DNA of 64,000 nt, from NCBI GenBank assembly GCA_016235045.1, contig JACRME010000010.1:1-64000 (forward strand). The letters are read 5' to 3'. This document shows, piece after piece, positions 18,788 to 29,125 of the stretch. The position numbers and the translations under genes were made by a program. Within the stretch, counting starts at the first letter, position 1. The number at the start of each line of letters is the position of its first letter. Under the pieces are notes generated by a model. That model had not been told where the DNA came from. It saw only the letters and a list, made by a program, of their open reading frames with translations, and searched no databases. Source of the stretch: Nitrosomonadales bacterium (GTDB lineage: Bacteria > Pseudomonadota > Gammaproteobacteria > Burkholderiales > Gallionellaceae).

Positions 18788-20131
18788 CTATTTTCCGATA
18801 CAGAAGCGGCTGAAAATCTCGCCCAGCAGGTCGTCTGCCGTGAATTCGCCCGTGATACTGTTGAGCGCCTCCTGCGCCTCGCGCAATTCCTCGGCAAAAA
18901 GCTCCGGGCGGTCAAGTTGTTGTGCGGCTTCGGCCAGGTGTTGGGCGGCGGCGGAAAGCGCCTCTAGGTGGCGCGCCCGTGCCATGAAGACGCCGGTCTC
19001 CTGATGCCAACCGATAATCTCCAGCAACTTGTCTTCCAGCACTTGCATGCCGGCACCGGTCTTGGCCGACAGATAAACATGCGCCCTTTCCTCGCGCATC
19101 TCTGCGCCCGGCTGGTGTCCGCTGAGGTCGATCTTGTTGTGCAGGTACAGGCGCGGTGTTTTGGCGGGCAATTGCGCCAGCACCGCCTGATGTTCCGGTG
19201 CGGCGCTTGGCTGCGATTCGTCCAGCAGCACCAGCACCACATCGGCGCGCGTCAGTGCCAGTTGGGTGCGCGCGATGCCCATCTGCTCGACCACATCGGT
19301 GGTTTCGCGCAAACCGGCGGTATCGATCAGGTGCAGCGGTACGCCGCGGACTTGCAGGGATTGGCGTATCGAATCGCGCGTGGTGCCGGGAATCTCGCTG
19401 ACCAGCGCGATCTCTTCGCCTGCAAAGCGGTTGAGCAGGCTGGATTTACCCGCGTTGGGCGCGCCGACCAGCACGACTTGCGCGCCTTCGCGCAGGATAC
19501 TGCCCTGCTTCGCCAGGCCTTCGATGCGGGCCAGCTCAGCCCTCAATGCGGCAAGCTTGCTGCTGCAAAGCTGGCGGTCGCTGGTTTCGATCTCTTCTTC
19601 GGGAAAATCCAGCGTCGCTTCCACCAGCATGCGAAGGTCGATGAGCAGGGTGACCGCCCCATGTATCGCGGCAGAGAACTCGCCCTGCAGCGAGCGCATG
19701 GCGCTGCGCGCCGCCTGTTCGGTGGTGGCATCGATGAGATCGGCCACGCTTTCGGCCTGGGCCAGATCCATCTTGTCGTTGAGGAAGGCGCGCTGGGTGA
19801 ATTCGCCCGGTTGCGCCAGGCGCGCACCCAGTTCAAGGCAACGGTGCAGCACGGATTGCAGCACGGCAGGACCACCGTGGCCCTGCAACTCCAGCACTTC
19901 CTCCCCGGTATACGAGTGGGGCGCCGGGAAAAATAAAGCGATGCCTTGGTCGAGGATGCTGCCGTCGGCGGACAGAAAGGAGGTGTAAGTGGCAAGTCTG
20001 GGAGTTAACTGGCGTCCGGTCAGCGCGGCGGCCATTGTGGCCAGGCCTTGTCCGGAAACCCGCACCACGCCGATGCCACCGCGCCCGGGGGCGGTGGCAA
20101 TCGCCGCGATAGTGTCAGGCTTTGGCGCCAC
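18788..20131 (-). CDS. mnmE: tRNA modification GTPase MnmE
   Basis: The protein has an N-terminal tetrahydrofolate-binding domain ([22 protein letters not shown]), a central G domain ([14 protein letters not shown], switch [19 protein letters not shown]) and the C-terminal CIGK needed for catalysis. It partners MnmG. No ATG fits: candidates are GTG at 20131 (447 aa, the usual length, overlapping yidC by 17 bases) and TTG at 20179 (overlap 65 bases). I take the GTG; its spacing to AAGG is poor, so the start is uncertain. Confidence 0.94.
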   Translation of the reverse strand: MAPKPDTIAAIATAPGRGGIGVVRVSGQGLATMAAALTGRQLTPRLATYTSFLSADGSILDQGIALFFPAPHSYTGEEVLELQGHGGPAVLQSVLHRCLELGARLAQPGEFTQRAFLNDKMDLAQAESVADLIDATTEQAARSAMRSLQGEFSAAIHGAVTLLIDLRMLVEATLDFPEEEIETSDRQLCSSKLAALRAELARIEGLAKQGSILREGAQVVLVGAPNAGKSSLLNRFAGEEIALVSEIPGTTRDSIRQSLQVRGVPLHLIDTAGLRETTDVVEQMGIARTQLALTRADVVLVLLDESQPSAAPEHQAVLAQLPAKTPRLYLHNKIDLSGHQPGAEMREERAHVYLSAKTGAGMQVLEDKLLEIIGWHQETGVFMARARHLEALSAAAQHLAEAAQQLDRPELFAEELREAQEALNSITGEFTADDLLGEIFSRFCIGK

Positions 20132-21764
20132 CCTTGCGTGGAGCTTCGGTGCTGCGCGTGATGTACCACTGCTGGGCAATGGACAGGACGTTGTTAACGA
20201 TGGAATACAGCACCAATCCGGCCGGGAAGAAGAAGAACACCACGCTGAATGCGATCGGCATGATCTGCATCAGTTTGGCCTGCATGGGATCCGGCGGTAC
20301 CGGGTTGAGCTTGGTCTGGATCAGCATGCTGATGCCCATGACGATGGGCAGCACAAAGTAGGGATCGGTTGCAGAAAGGTCGTGAATCCAGCCGAAGAAC
20401 GGTGCATGGCGCAGTTCCACGCTCGACAGGATGGCCCAGTACAACGCGATGAATACCGGAATCTGGATCAGCACCGGCAGGCAACCGCCCAACGGGTTGA
20501 TTTTTTCGGTCTTGTACAACTCCATCATGGCCTTGTTCAGGCGTTCGCGGTCATCGCCGTACTGCTTCTTGATTTGTTCCAGCTTGGGCGCCACCACGCG
20601 CATCTTGGCCATGGAACGGTAGCTGGCGGCAGACAGGGGGAAGAACGCAAGCTTGATCAACACGGTCAACAGGATGATGGAAACACCCCAGTTGCTTACC
20701 CAGTCGTTGATGTGCGCCATCAGCCAGAACAGTGGCGTGGAGAAGACCGTCAACCAGCCATAGTCCACCGTCAAACCCAGGCCGGGCGCGATCGCGTCCA
20801 GTTTGGTTTGGGCAGGACCCGCATACAGCGTGGCGGATATACGCCCCATTTGCCCGGGTTCTATCGTGGCTACGGGCAAAATCACCCCCGCCGAGAACTC
20901 ATTGCCGTCGAGTTTCTTGGTGTAAAACTCGCGGGATCCTTTGCTTGGCGGCAACCAGGCGGACACGAAATAGTGCTGCAGCATGCCAATCCAGCCATTG
21001 TCCGGGTTGGCCGGCAGCTTGATTTTGTTTTTCTCGATGTCGGCAAACTCGATTTTCTGGAATTTCTCCAGTTCGGTATAGACCGCAGGGCCGGTAAAGG
21101 TGGGAACGAATTTGGAGGATCCTGAAACAGGCGCCGAGTCGCGCACAAACTGGTAATAGGCCGAGGGCAGCATGGCGGCGGCACCCAGATTCTCGATTTC
21201 ATAGGCCACATCGACCAGATAGTTTCCGCGATGGAAGGTATACACCTTGGTGACGCGGGCCGCGCTTGAATCAAGTGCTGTCAGCCGCACCTCTATGGTG
21301 TCCTTGCCATCAACCAGGTGGTATTCGTCGCCTGCCACCGCGTATTCGGCGTTATGTGTCGGCAACCCTTTGCCCAGCAAGCCGGATTGGGCAACGTAAA
21401 TATGCGCGTCCTTCTGCTGCAACAGGGTAAACGGCTTGCTTTGGTCGTCGGTATCCTTGTGTTTCAGCAGATCCAGATGCTGGAGGTTGCCGCCGGCTGA
21501 ATTGATTTCTGCGACAAACGTATCGGTCGTAACGACAATTTTCTTCCCTGCCGGCGCCTTCTGCGCCTCGACCGGCGCTGCTGCAACCGTGGTGACCGCC
21601 ACGGCGGACTGCGGAGCTCTTGCAGGTGCAACCGGTATGGAAGCGTCTGCCGGAGCCGCCACCTCTACCGGTGCTGCGGGCTGGTTTTGCCGCACCCAGG
21701 CACCCCAGAGTACAAACAAGGAAAAGGAAAAAATTAGGAATAAAAACAGCCGCCGCATGTCCAT
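20115..21764 (-). CDS. yidC: Membrane protein insertase YidC
   Basis: The 549-residue insertase has an N-terminal membrane anchor ([18 protein letters not shown]), a Pro/Ala-rich linker, a large periplasmic beta domain (about 80-340) and five C-terminal membrane helices with [22 protein letters not shown]. It inserts proteins such as the F0 c subunit. ATG at 21764 has an AGGTGA site eight bases upstream and is preferred to a TTG one codon earlier. Confidence 0.97.
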   Translation of the reverse strand: MDMRRLFLFLIFSFSLFVLWGAWVRQNQPAAPVEVAAPADASIPVAPARAPQSAVAVTTVAAAPVEAQKAPAGKKIVVTTDTFVAEINSAGGNLQHLDLLKHKDTDDQSKPFTLLQQKDAHIYVAQSGLLGKGLPTHNAEYAVAGDEYHLVDGKDTIEVRLTALDSSAARVTKVYTFHRGNYLVDVAYEIENLGAAAMLPSAYYQFVRDSAPVSGSSKFVPTFTGPAVYTELEKFQKIEFADIEKNKIKLPANPDNGWIGMLQHYFVSAWLPPSKGSREFYTKKLDGNEFSAGVILPVATIEPGQMGRISATLYAGPAQTKLDAIAPGLGLTVDYGWLTVFSTPLFWLMAHINDWVSNWGVSIILLTVLIKLAFFPLSAASYRSMAKMRVVAPKLEQIKKQYGDDRERLNKAMMELYKTEKINPLGGCLPVLIQIPVFIALYWAILSSVELRHAPFFGWIHDLSATDPYFVLPIVMGISMLIQTKLNPVPPDPMQAKLMQIMPIAFSVVFFFFPAGLVLYSIVNNVLSIAQQWYITRSTEAPRKGGAKA

Positions 21765-21785
21765 CAAGGTTTCACCTGTATTTTG

Positions 21786-21995
21786 TTATGGAACGGGATC
21801 GTATCCGCCCGGATTCCAGGGATTACAACGAATTACCCGCCTGATTGTCAACCAAAGCCCTTTCAGGGCGCCGTATTTGGTTATCGCTTCAATGGAATAC
21901 TGCGAGCAGGAAGGGCTGAACCGACAGCTTGGCGGCAGCACCGGGCGAATCAGCAATTGATATCCTCGAACCAATAGCAGCAAGATTTTTTTCAT
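21786..21995 (-). CDS. yidD: Membrane protein insertion efficiency factor YidD
   Basis: The 69-residue protein starts [18 protein letters not shown] and has the family cysteine motif [15 protein letters not shown] and the ending [13 protein letters not shown]. It is a small inner-membrane-associated helper between rnpA and yidC. The ATG overlaps the rnpA stop (ATGA). Confidence 0.95.
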   Translation of the reverse strand: MKKILLLLVRGYQLLIRPVLPPSCRFSPSCSQYSIEAITKYGALKGLWLTIRRVIRCNPWNPGGYDPVP

Positions 21996-22324
21996 TTTGC
22001 CGCCAACACGGTTTTCAGCATCTCGTTCAAGGTTGTCCTCGCTTCGGCGAGATTTTTTTTGTCCAGGGGTTTGCGCAGCCGTATCACCACGTCGCAGGCT
22101 ATTCCCTGCCGCGCACACTTACGAAAACATTCTCTAATCAATCGCTTGGCTATATTACGCTGGGTTGCGGCCGGAATAACCCGTTTGCTGACCGACATGC
22201 CGAGCCGCGCATGTCCTGAGGAGTTTGATTCGCTGTGGACGGCAAACCACGATTTGGTCTGCGCCCTTTGTTGCAGTATCCGGGAAAACCCCTCCCGGCG
22301 CGATAACCGGAAGCGCCGGGGCAA
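21992..22324 (-). CDS. rnpA: Ribonuclease P protein component
   Basis: RnpA binds the RNase P RNA and helps mature tRNA 5' ends. [29 protein letters not shown] contains the conserved arginine-rich RNR motif. No ATG is suitably placed. I take the TTG at 22324 ([19 protein letters not shown], 110 aa), which keeps the gene clear of rpmH. A longer frame would overlap rpmH by about 30 bases. The start is uncertain; the identity is not. Confidence 0.92.
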   Translation of the reverse strand: MPRRFRLSRREGFSRILQQRAQTKSWFAVHSESNSSGHARLGMSVSKRVIPAATQRNIAKRLIRECFRKCARQGIACDVVIRLRKPLDKKNLAEARTTLNEMLKTVLAAK

Positions 22325-22343
22325 AGTCAGAATTTCTTCTAGC

Positions 22344-22478
22344 TCACACGCCAAGACGGACACGGCCGCGCGCACGTCGGGCTGCTATCACAGCGCGACC
22401 GCCCTTGGTTTTCATGCGAACCAGAAAGCCGTGAGTACGTTTTCTTTTGGTAACAGAGGGTTGATATGTACGTTTCAT
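22344..22478 (-). CDS. rpmH: 50S ribosomal protein L34
   Basis: The 44-residue basic protein reads [18 protein letters not shown] and continues [20 protein letters not shown] to a VRLGV end; it is a complete bacterial L34. An AGGAG site lies five bases upstream. It has a strong promoter at 22517-22545. It is the first gene of the rpmH-rnpA-yidD-yidC-mnmE unit. Confidence 0.97.
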   Translation of the reverse strand: MKRTYQPSVTKRKRTHGFLVRMKTKGGRAVIAARRARGRVRLGV

Positions 22479-22516
22479 GCTAGCTCCTGAGGGATATATC
22501 TGTTGAAAAGCGCGCG

Positions 22517-22545
22517 ATTACAATCGTTGGCGTGATTCCTGTCAA
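22517..22545 (-). promoter_or_regulatory. rpmH promoter
   Basis: On the minus strand a perfect -35 TTGACA (22545-22540) is followed after exactly 17 bases by -10 TGTAAT (22522-22517). The leader to rpmH is about 35 bases. Confidence 0.85.
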
Positions 22546-22557
22546 GTCTTTTTATGC

Positions 22558-22566
22558 TGTGGATAA
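22558..22566 (-). promoter_or_regulatory. Perfect DnaA box upstream of dnaA
   Basis: TGTGGATAA on the plus strand is the complement of the consensus box TTATCCACA. It lies between the divergent rpmH promoter and dnaA, where it could autoregulate dnaA and rpmH or take part in origin function. Confidence 0.85.
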
Positions 22567-22620
22567 CTTTTTGCAGAGCTTGTAGAATGCACCGGACTAT
22601 TTGCGATATTTTTTCCACCT

Positions 22621-23964
22621 ATGTCTGTCCAGAGTTTGTCGGGAAGCTGCCTGAGTTATTTCAAAGAACAGCTACCGCTACAACAATATAATTCATGGAT
22701 TAAGCCATTGATTTTTGAGATCGATGGAGACAAACTCGTCTTGACCGCGCCCAATAGTTTTACATTGCGGATTGTCCAGGAACGTTTTCTGCAGGAAATA
22801 TCCAGGCGCGCGCTGCCATTTTTCTCGGCGCCCCCGCAAATCGAGTTGCGAATTGAAAAAAAGGGAGCAAAAAGTGCTGTCCCGGTTGCTCACCAGTCCG
22901 TGCCTGAAAAAGCCCCGGCCCCCGCGGTAAAAGCAGGCAAGAACCCCAATAAACTCAACCCGGCGCTGGTCTTCGAAACCTTCGTTACCGGAAAAGCCAA
23001 CCAGCTTGCGCATGCGGCAGCTATCCAGGTGGCCGAAACGCCGGGAATCGCCTATAACCCACTGTTTATTTACGGCGGCGTAGGTCTGGGCAAAACCCAC
23101 TTATTGCAATCCATCGGCAATTTGGTCAGCAAACAAAATCCACAGGCTCGAATCTGCTACATCCACGCCACCAACTACATTTCGGGCGTGGTGCGCGCTT
23201 TCCAGACGAAGACTTTCGATGAATTCAAGCAATTTTACAATTCGCTGGATCTGCTGCTGATAGACGACATTCAATTTATTGCCGACAAACCGGGAACCCA
23301 GCAAGAGTTTTTTTATACGCTGAATTCCCTGATTGACACGAATAAACAAGTTGTTATCACGTGCGACACATTCCCCAAGGAAATCACCGGCATCGAACCC
23401 AGGCTTACCTCGCGCTTTACCTGCGGCCTCACCGTTGCGATTGAGCCGCCGGGCCTGGAAATGCGGGTTGCCATTCTTCTGCAAAAATCGTCCGCCAGCG
23501 GTTCGCCCATCAGCGAGGACGTTGCGTTCTTCATTGCGAAGCATGTTCGGTCCAACATCCGCGAGCTTGAAGGAGCGCTCAACCGCATCGAGGCCTATGC
23601 CCGGTTCCATAAGCGCACCATCTCGATCGACTTGGCCAAGGAAGCCCTGAAAGACCTGCTTGCTGCGCAGAACAAACAGGTTTCCCTGGAAAACATACAG
23701 AAGACCGTGGCCGATTTTTATCGTATCAAGATCGTGGACCTGCTTTCCAAGAAGCGCACCCGCATCATCGCGCGTCCCCGCCAGATCGCAATGTGCCTGG
23801 CGCGGGAGCTTACCCAGTTAAGCCTGCCTGAAATTGGCAACGCCTTTGGCGGGCGGGACCACTCCACCGTTTTGCATGCTTGCAAGACCATAGAGTCGCT
23901 CAGGAACTCAGATTCCGCGCTGAACGCGGACTTCAATTTGTTGAACCAGACGTTACGGGGATAA
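22621..23964 (+). CDS. dnaA: Chromosomal replication initiator DnaA
   Basis: The 447-residue initiator has the N-terminal DnaB-interaction domain (1-85), a short basic/Ala-Pro linker (about 86-115), an AAA+ domain with Walker A GGVGLGKTH (about 152) and Walker B LLLIDDIQFI, and the C-terminal box-reading domain ending RPRQIAMCLARELTQLSLPEIG and GGRDHSTVLHACK. It is the first plus-strand gene and marks the switch of gene direction at the origin. Confidence 0.98.
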   Translation: MSVQSLSGSCLSYFKEQLPLQQYNSWIKPLIFEIDGDKLVLTAPNSFTLRIVQERFLQEISRRALPFFSAPPQIELRIEKKGAKSAVPVAHQSVPEKAPAPAVKAGKNPNKLNPALVFETFVTGKANQLAHAAAIQVAETPGIAYNPLFIYGGVGLGKTHLLQSIGNLVSKQNPQARICYIHATNYISGVVRAFQTKTFDEFKQFYNSLDLLLIDDIQFIADKPGTQQEFFYTLNSLIDTNKQVVITCDTFPKEITGIEPRLTSRFTCGLTVAIEPPGLEMRVAILLQKSSASGSPISEDVAFFIAKHVRSNIRELEGALNRIEAYARFHKRTISIDLAKEALKDLLAAQNKQVSLENIQKTVADFYRIKIVDLLSKKRTRIIARPRQIAMCLARELTQLSLPEIGNAFGGRDHSTVLHACKTIESLRNSDSALNADFNLLNQTLRG

Positions 23965-24167
23965 GCAGGTATTCCTTGTGTATAAATTGTAGACGACGCT
24001 GTTGTTTTGGAACCATGGGAAAGTTATGCACAAATAATACAGAAGGCCGGGGGGAGTTTTTTGCAGGGAAATTATGTATTAACTGACTAAAATATATCGA
24101 GAAATTTGGATATCAACAGATTTCTTGCCTATTATTAAGATTGTTAAGAATTTAAAGAAAGATACAT
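23965..24167. other. Probable oriC (dnaA-dnaN intergenic)
   Basis: This 203-base gene-free stretch holds two DnaA boxes: TGTGTATAA (23977-23985, complement of TTATACACA) and TTATGCACA (24024-24032). A strongly AT-rich tract (about 24065-24165) could be the unwinding element. Genes diverge around this point, parS sites lie on both sides, and the perfect box at 22558 is nearby. Only a few boxes are visible, so weaker ones may have been missed. Confidence 0.75.
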
Positions 24168-25271
24168 ATGTTCATCAAACAAATCGATAGAAACGAACTT
24201 CTGAAACCACTGCAAGCGGTAGTCGGCATCGTAGAACGCAAACAACCCCTGCCCATTCTTTCCAATGTGCTGATGAAAAAGAGCAAGGATGGAGTCAGGT
24301 TCATTACCACCGACCTGGAAATCCAGATCGAAGCGCAATTGAAGGTTGGATTGGAAGGTTCGGACAGTTCGATCACGATCTCCGCCAAGAAGCTGCAGGA
24401 GATATTAAGAGCCATTCCGGACAACAGCACCGTATCCCTGGATGACCAGGAAAACAAGTTGCTGGTCAAAGCGAACAAAAGCCGTTTTAGCCTGCAGACC
24501 CTGCCGGCCCAGGATTTTCCGATGCTCTCCGAGCAATTGGTTGGCGCTACCAGGATCGAGATCGAACAAGGCGTGCTGCGCCGTCTGTTGAGCTCGGTGC
24601 AATACGCCATGGCCCAGCAAGATATTCGCTATTACCTGAATGGCGTGCTGCTGGTCATCGACGGAACCAGCATCAAACTGATCGCGACCGACGGACACCG
24701 CCTGGCATTCATTAGCGAAGAACTGAAGGAAAGCCACAAGAAGCAGGAAGTCATTCTTTCCCGCAAGACCGTAAACGAACTGTTAAAGCTATTGGCAGAC
24801 ACCGAAGACAAGGTTCAGCTCGAGCTCGCCGAGAAACAAGTGCGTATCTCGTTTGCCGACGTAGTACTGACTTCCAAGGTGATCGATGGCAAATTCCCCG
24901 ACTACAATCGCGTGATCCCAACCCATACCAACCACTTGATCATGGATCGCGTAACCATCCTGCAAGCATTGCAGCGTGCTGCCATCCTGTCGAACGAGAA
25001 GTTCCGCGGCGTACGCCTGTTGTTGACCGAAAAGAACCTGCGCATCATCAGCAGCAACAGCGAGCAGGAGGAAGCCCAGGAAGATATCGAGAACGACTAC
25101 TCTGGCGGCCCGCTGGATATCGGTTTCAACGTGAATTACCTGTTGGACGGCATCAACAACATCAGTACCCAGAATGTCACCTTGTCCTTTGGCGACCAGA
25201 ACAGCAGCTTGCTGATTACCATTCCGGAGAAGGCGGACTATAAATATGTAGTCATGCCGATGCGCATCTAA
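24168..25271 (+). CDS. dnaN: DNA polymerase III beta sliding clamp
   Basis: The 367-residue clamp has three repeated domains and the C-terminal YKYVVMPMRI ending of the family. It encircles DNA and tethers polymerase III. It follows oriC and precedes parS site 2. recF, which often follows dnaN, is absent; gyrB comes next. Confidence 0.98.
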   Translation: MFIKQIDRNELLKPLQAVVGIVERKQPLPILSNVLMKKSKDGVRFITTDLEIQIEAQLKVGLEGSDSSITISAKKLQEILRAIPDNSTVSLDDQENKLLVKANKSRFSLQTLPAQDFPMLSEQLVGATRIEIEQGVLRRLLSSVQYAMAQQDIRYYLNGVLLVIDGTSIKLIATDGHRLAFISEELKESHKKQEVILSRKTVNELLKLLADTEDKVQLELAEKQVRISFADVVLTSKVIDGKFPDYNRVIPTHTNHLIMDRVTILQALQRAAILSNEKFRGVRLLLTEKNLRIISSNSEQEEAQEDIENDYSGGPLDIGFNVNYLLDGINNISTQNVTLSFGDQNSSLLITIPEKADYKYVVMPMRI

Positions 25272-25273
25272 CT

Positions 25274-25289
25274 TGTTCCACGTGAAACA
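25274..25289. promoter_or_regulatory. parS centromere site 2
   Basis: TGTTCCACGTGAAACA fits the ParB consensus TGTTNCACGTGAAACA and differs from site 1 by one base. It lies in the 40-base gap between the dnaN stop and gyrB, so with site 1 it flanks oriC. Confidence 0.93.
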
Positions 25290-25302
25290 GTAACGAAAGT
25301 AA

Positions 25303-27741
<2,439 letters not shown>

Positions 27742-27756
27742 CTGTGGGGGGCCAAA

Positions 27757-28407
27757 ATGAAGTCAACAATAATGCTGTTAGCAATAGTCGGTTTTGTGCT
27801 GACTGGTTGTGTTGTAGGAAATAAAATTGATTACACAAGCGCTCAGCTATCAGTGAAATATCCTGGAACAACCAAATTGGCATTTGGTATTCAAGATAAA
27901 CGCACCTACATAGTCACAAAAAATAAAGATGACAATTTCGTCGGCGTCTATCGGGGTGGATTTGGAAACCCGTTTAATGTAACAACTAGCAGCAAGAAAT
28001 CATTATCTGAAGACATAGCGGTAGTTGTTTCACGAGTGTTAAATATAGAAGGCGCGCACGCATCTCCAATTATTTTTGATGGTTCAACCTCCGATGAAGA
28101 GATAAGTCGAACAATGAAAAATAACAGTACACCTAAAGCGCTTGTTATAACAATAAACGAATGGAAATCAGACAGCACGAATTCTTTTGCTCACAGGGTA
28201 ACGAATTTTGATTTCAATTTGGTTGCCGTTACTTATGACCACAATGGTATTCAGTTAGCAAAGAAGGTTGTGAAGGGAACTGAGCAAGTTTCTGGCGGTG
28301 CATTTGCTGGTTTTTCCTATGTTGAAAGCGCAGCGCCTAATGTGCTCAAAAGTAAATTAGAGGAATTGTTATCGGGGGATATTTCTTCAGCAATAAACTC
28401 AAACTAG
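27757..28407 (+). CDS. Predicted lipoprotein of unknown function (216 aa)
   Basis: A lipoprotein signal is visible: Lys after Met, a hydrophobic core (IMLLAIVGFVLTG) and a lipobox LTGC with Cys at residue 18. The mature part is rich in Ser, Thr, Asn and Lys and contains GTEQVSGGAFAGFSYVESA. I recognise no domain. Codon use and composition are clearly more AT-rich than gyrB or topA, which suggests horizontal acquisition. A GGGGGG tract before the ATG can act as a ribosome-binding site. It lies 15 bases after gyrB and may be read from its transcript. Confidence 0.75.
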   Translation: MKSTIMLLAIVGFVLTGCVVGNKIDYTSAQLSVKYPGTTKLAFGIQDKRTYIVTKNKDDNFVGVYRGGFGNPFNVTTSSKKSLSEDIAVVVSRVLNIEGAHASPIIFDGSTSDEEISRTMKNNSTPKALVITINEWKSDSTNSFAHRVTNFDFNLVAVTYDHNGIQLAKKVVKGTEQVSGGAFAGFSYVESAAPNVLKSKLEELLSGDISSAINSN

Positions 28408-28499
28408 AAGGCCTCAGGGTCAGACTCGATTGATCCGTAGAAACCAGCTAAACCAGAAAAAGAACAACAAGGGACAAACCACGGTATCTGAGGCAAGCC

Positions 28500-28773
28500 A
28501 TGATCTTTGAATGGGACGAAACCAAAGCAGCAACCAACCTGCGAAAGCACATGGTTTCGTTCGAGGAAGCCTCGACTGCGTTCGCAGATGACTTCGCACT
28601 GACGGGTCGCGATCCAGACCATTCTGTAGAAGAGCACCGCTTCATCACATTCGGCTTATCGGACAAGAATCGACTACTGGTGGTGTCGCATACGGATCGC
28701 GGTAGTAAGATACGCCCTCATCAGCGCACGTACGGCAACCAGGTCGGAAAGGAAACTCTATGAAAATAGCTAA
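28500..28773 (+). pseudogene. brnT: BrnT-type toxin with a C-terminal frameshift
   Basis: The N-terminal FEWDETKAATNLRKHMVSFEEAST and central HRFITFGLSDKNRLLVVSHTDRG are typical BrnT. The expected continuation IRLISARTATRSERKLYEN is encoded one base out of phase: an extra C in the CCC at 28715-28717 shifts the frame, so the translated product ends in an unrelated sequence at 28763 (87 aa). Removing one C restores a normal BrnT ending at 28773. The toxin is probably inactive, or the extra base is a sequencing error; the partner antitoxin is intact. Confidence 0.82.
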
Positions 28774-29014
28774 AGCAGAAAAAGACGAGATGCGCGCGGA
28801 ATACAAGCGCGAGGATTTTGGCAAGATGGTGCGTTGCAAGCATGCCGCACAATATGCCAAGGGCACAAATCTGGTGCTGCTCGATGACAAGGTCGCAAAG
28901 GCTTTCCCGACCGCCAAGGCGGTGAACGACGCGTTGCTGGGGTTGTTGACGCTGGCTAAAACAGCAAGCTCAGGTGCGCGACCAGCCAAGACAACACGCA
29001 AGCGTGCAGCCTGA
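28760..29014 (+). CDS. Antitoxin partner of the BrnT-type toxin
   Basis: The 84-residue protein has the MVRCKHAAQYAKGTNLVLLDDKVAKAFPTAKAVNDALLGLL block typical of a small antitoxin family found next to DUF497 toxins, and a basic Ala/Lys C-terminus. It overlaps the restored toxin frame by 14 bases and the frameshifted one by four. It may now act only as an orphan that buffers related toxins. The pair is not flanked by attC sites. Confidence 0.75.
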   Translation: MKIAKAEKDEMRAEYKREDFGKMVRCKHAAQYAKGTNLVLLDDKVAKAFPTAKAVNDALLGLLTLAKTASSGARPAKTTRKRAA

Positions 29015-29091
29015 ATGCCAATAGCCACGGGTCTTCCGGCGTAGGCCGCTCAAAACGCGCTATAAACGGTTTTCAGGATGTCGGTGAGGGT

Positions 29092-29125
29092 AGGCTTGGG
29101 ATTTTCATCCCAAGCCTTATTTCTT
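29092..29125 (+). terminator. Hairpin terminator at the topA 3' end
   Basis: An 11-bp perfect stem AGGCTTGGGAT / ATCCCAAGCCT (29092-29102, 29107-29117) with loop TTTC is followed on the plus strand by TATTTCTT. It best serves the plus-strand toxin-antitoxin unit. It also touches the topA stop codon and could stabilise the converging topA mRNA, although no T-tract follows on that strand. Confidence 0.75.
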
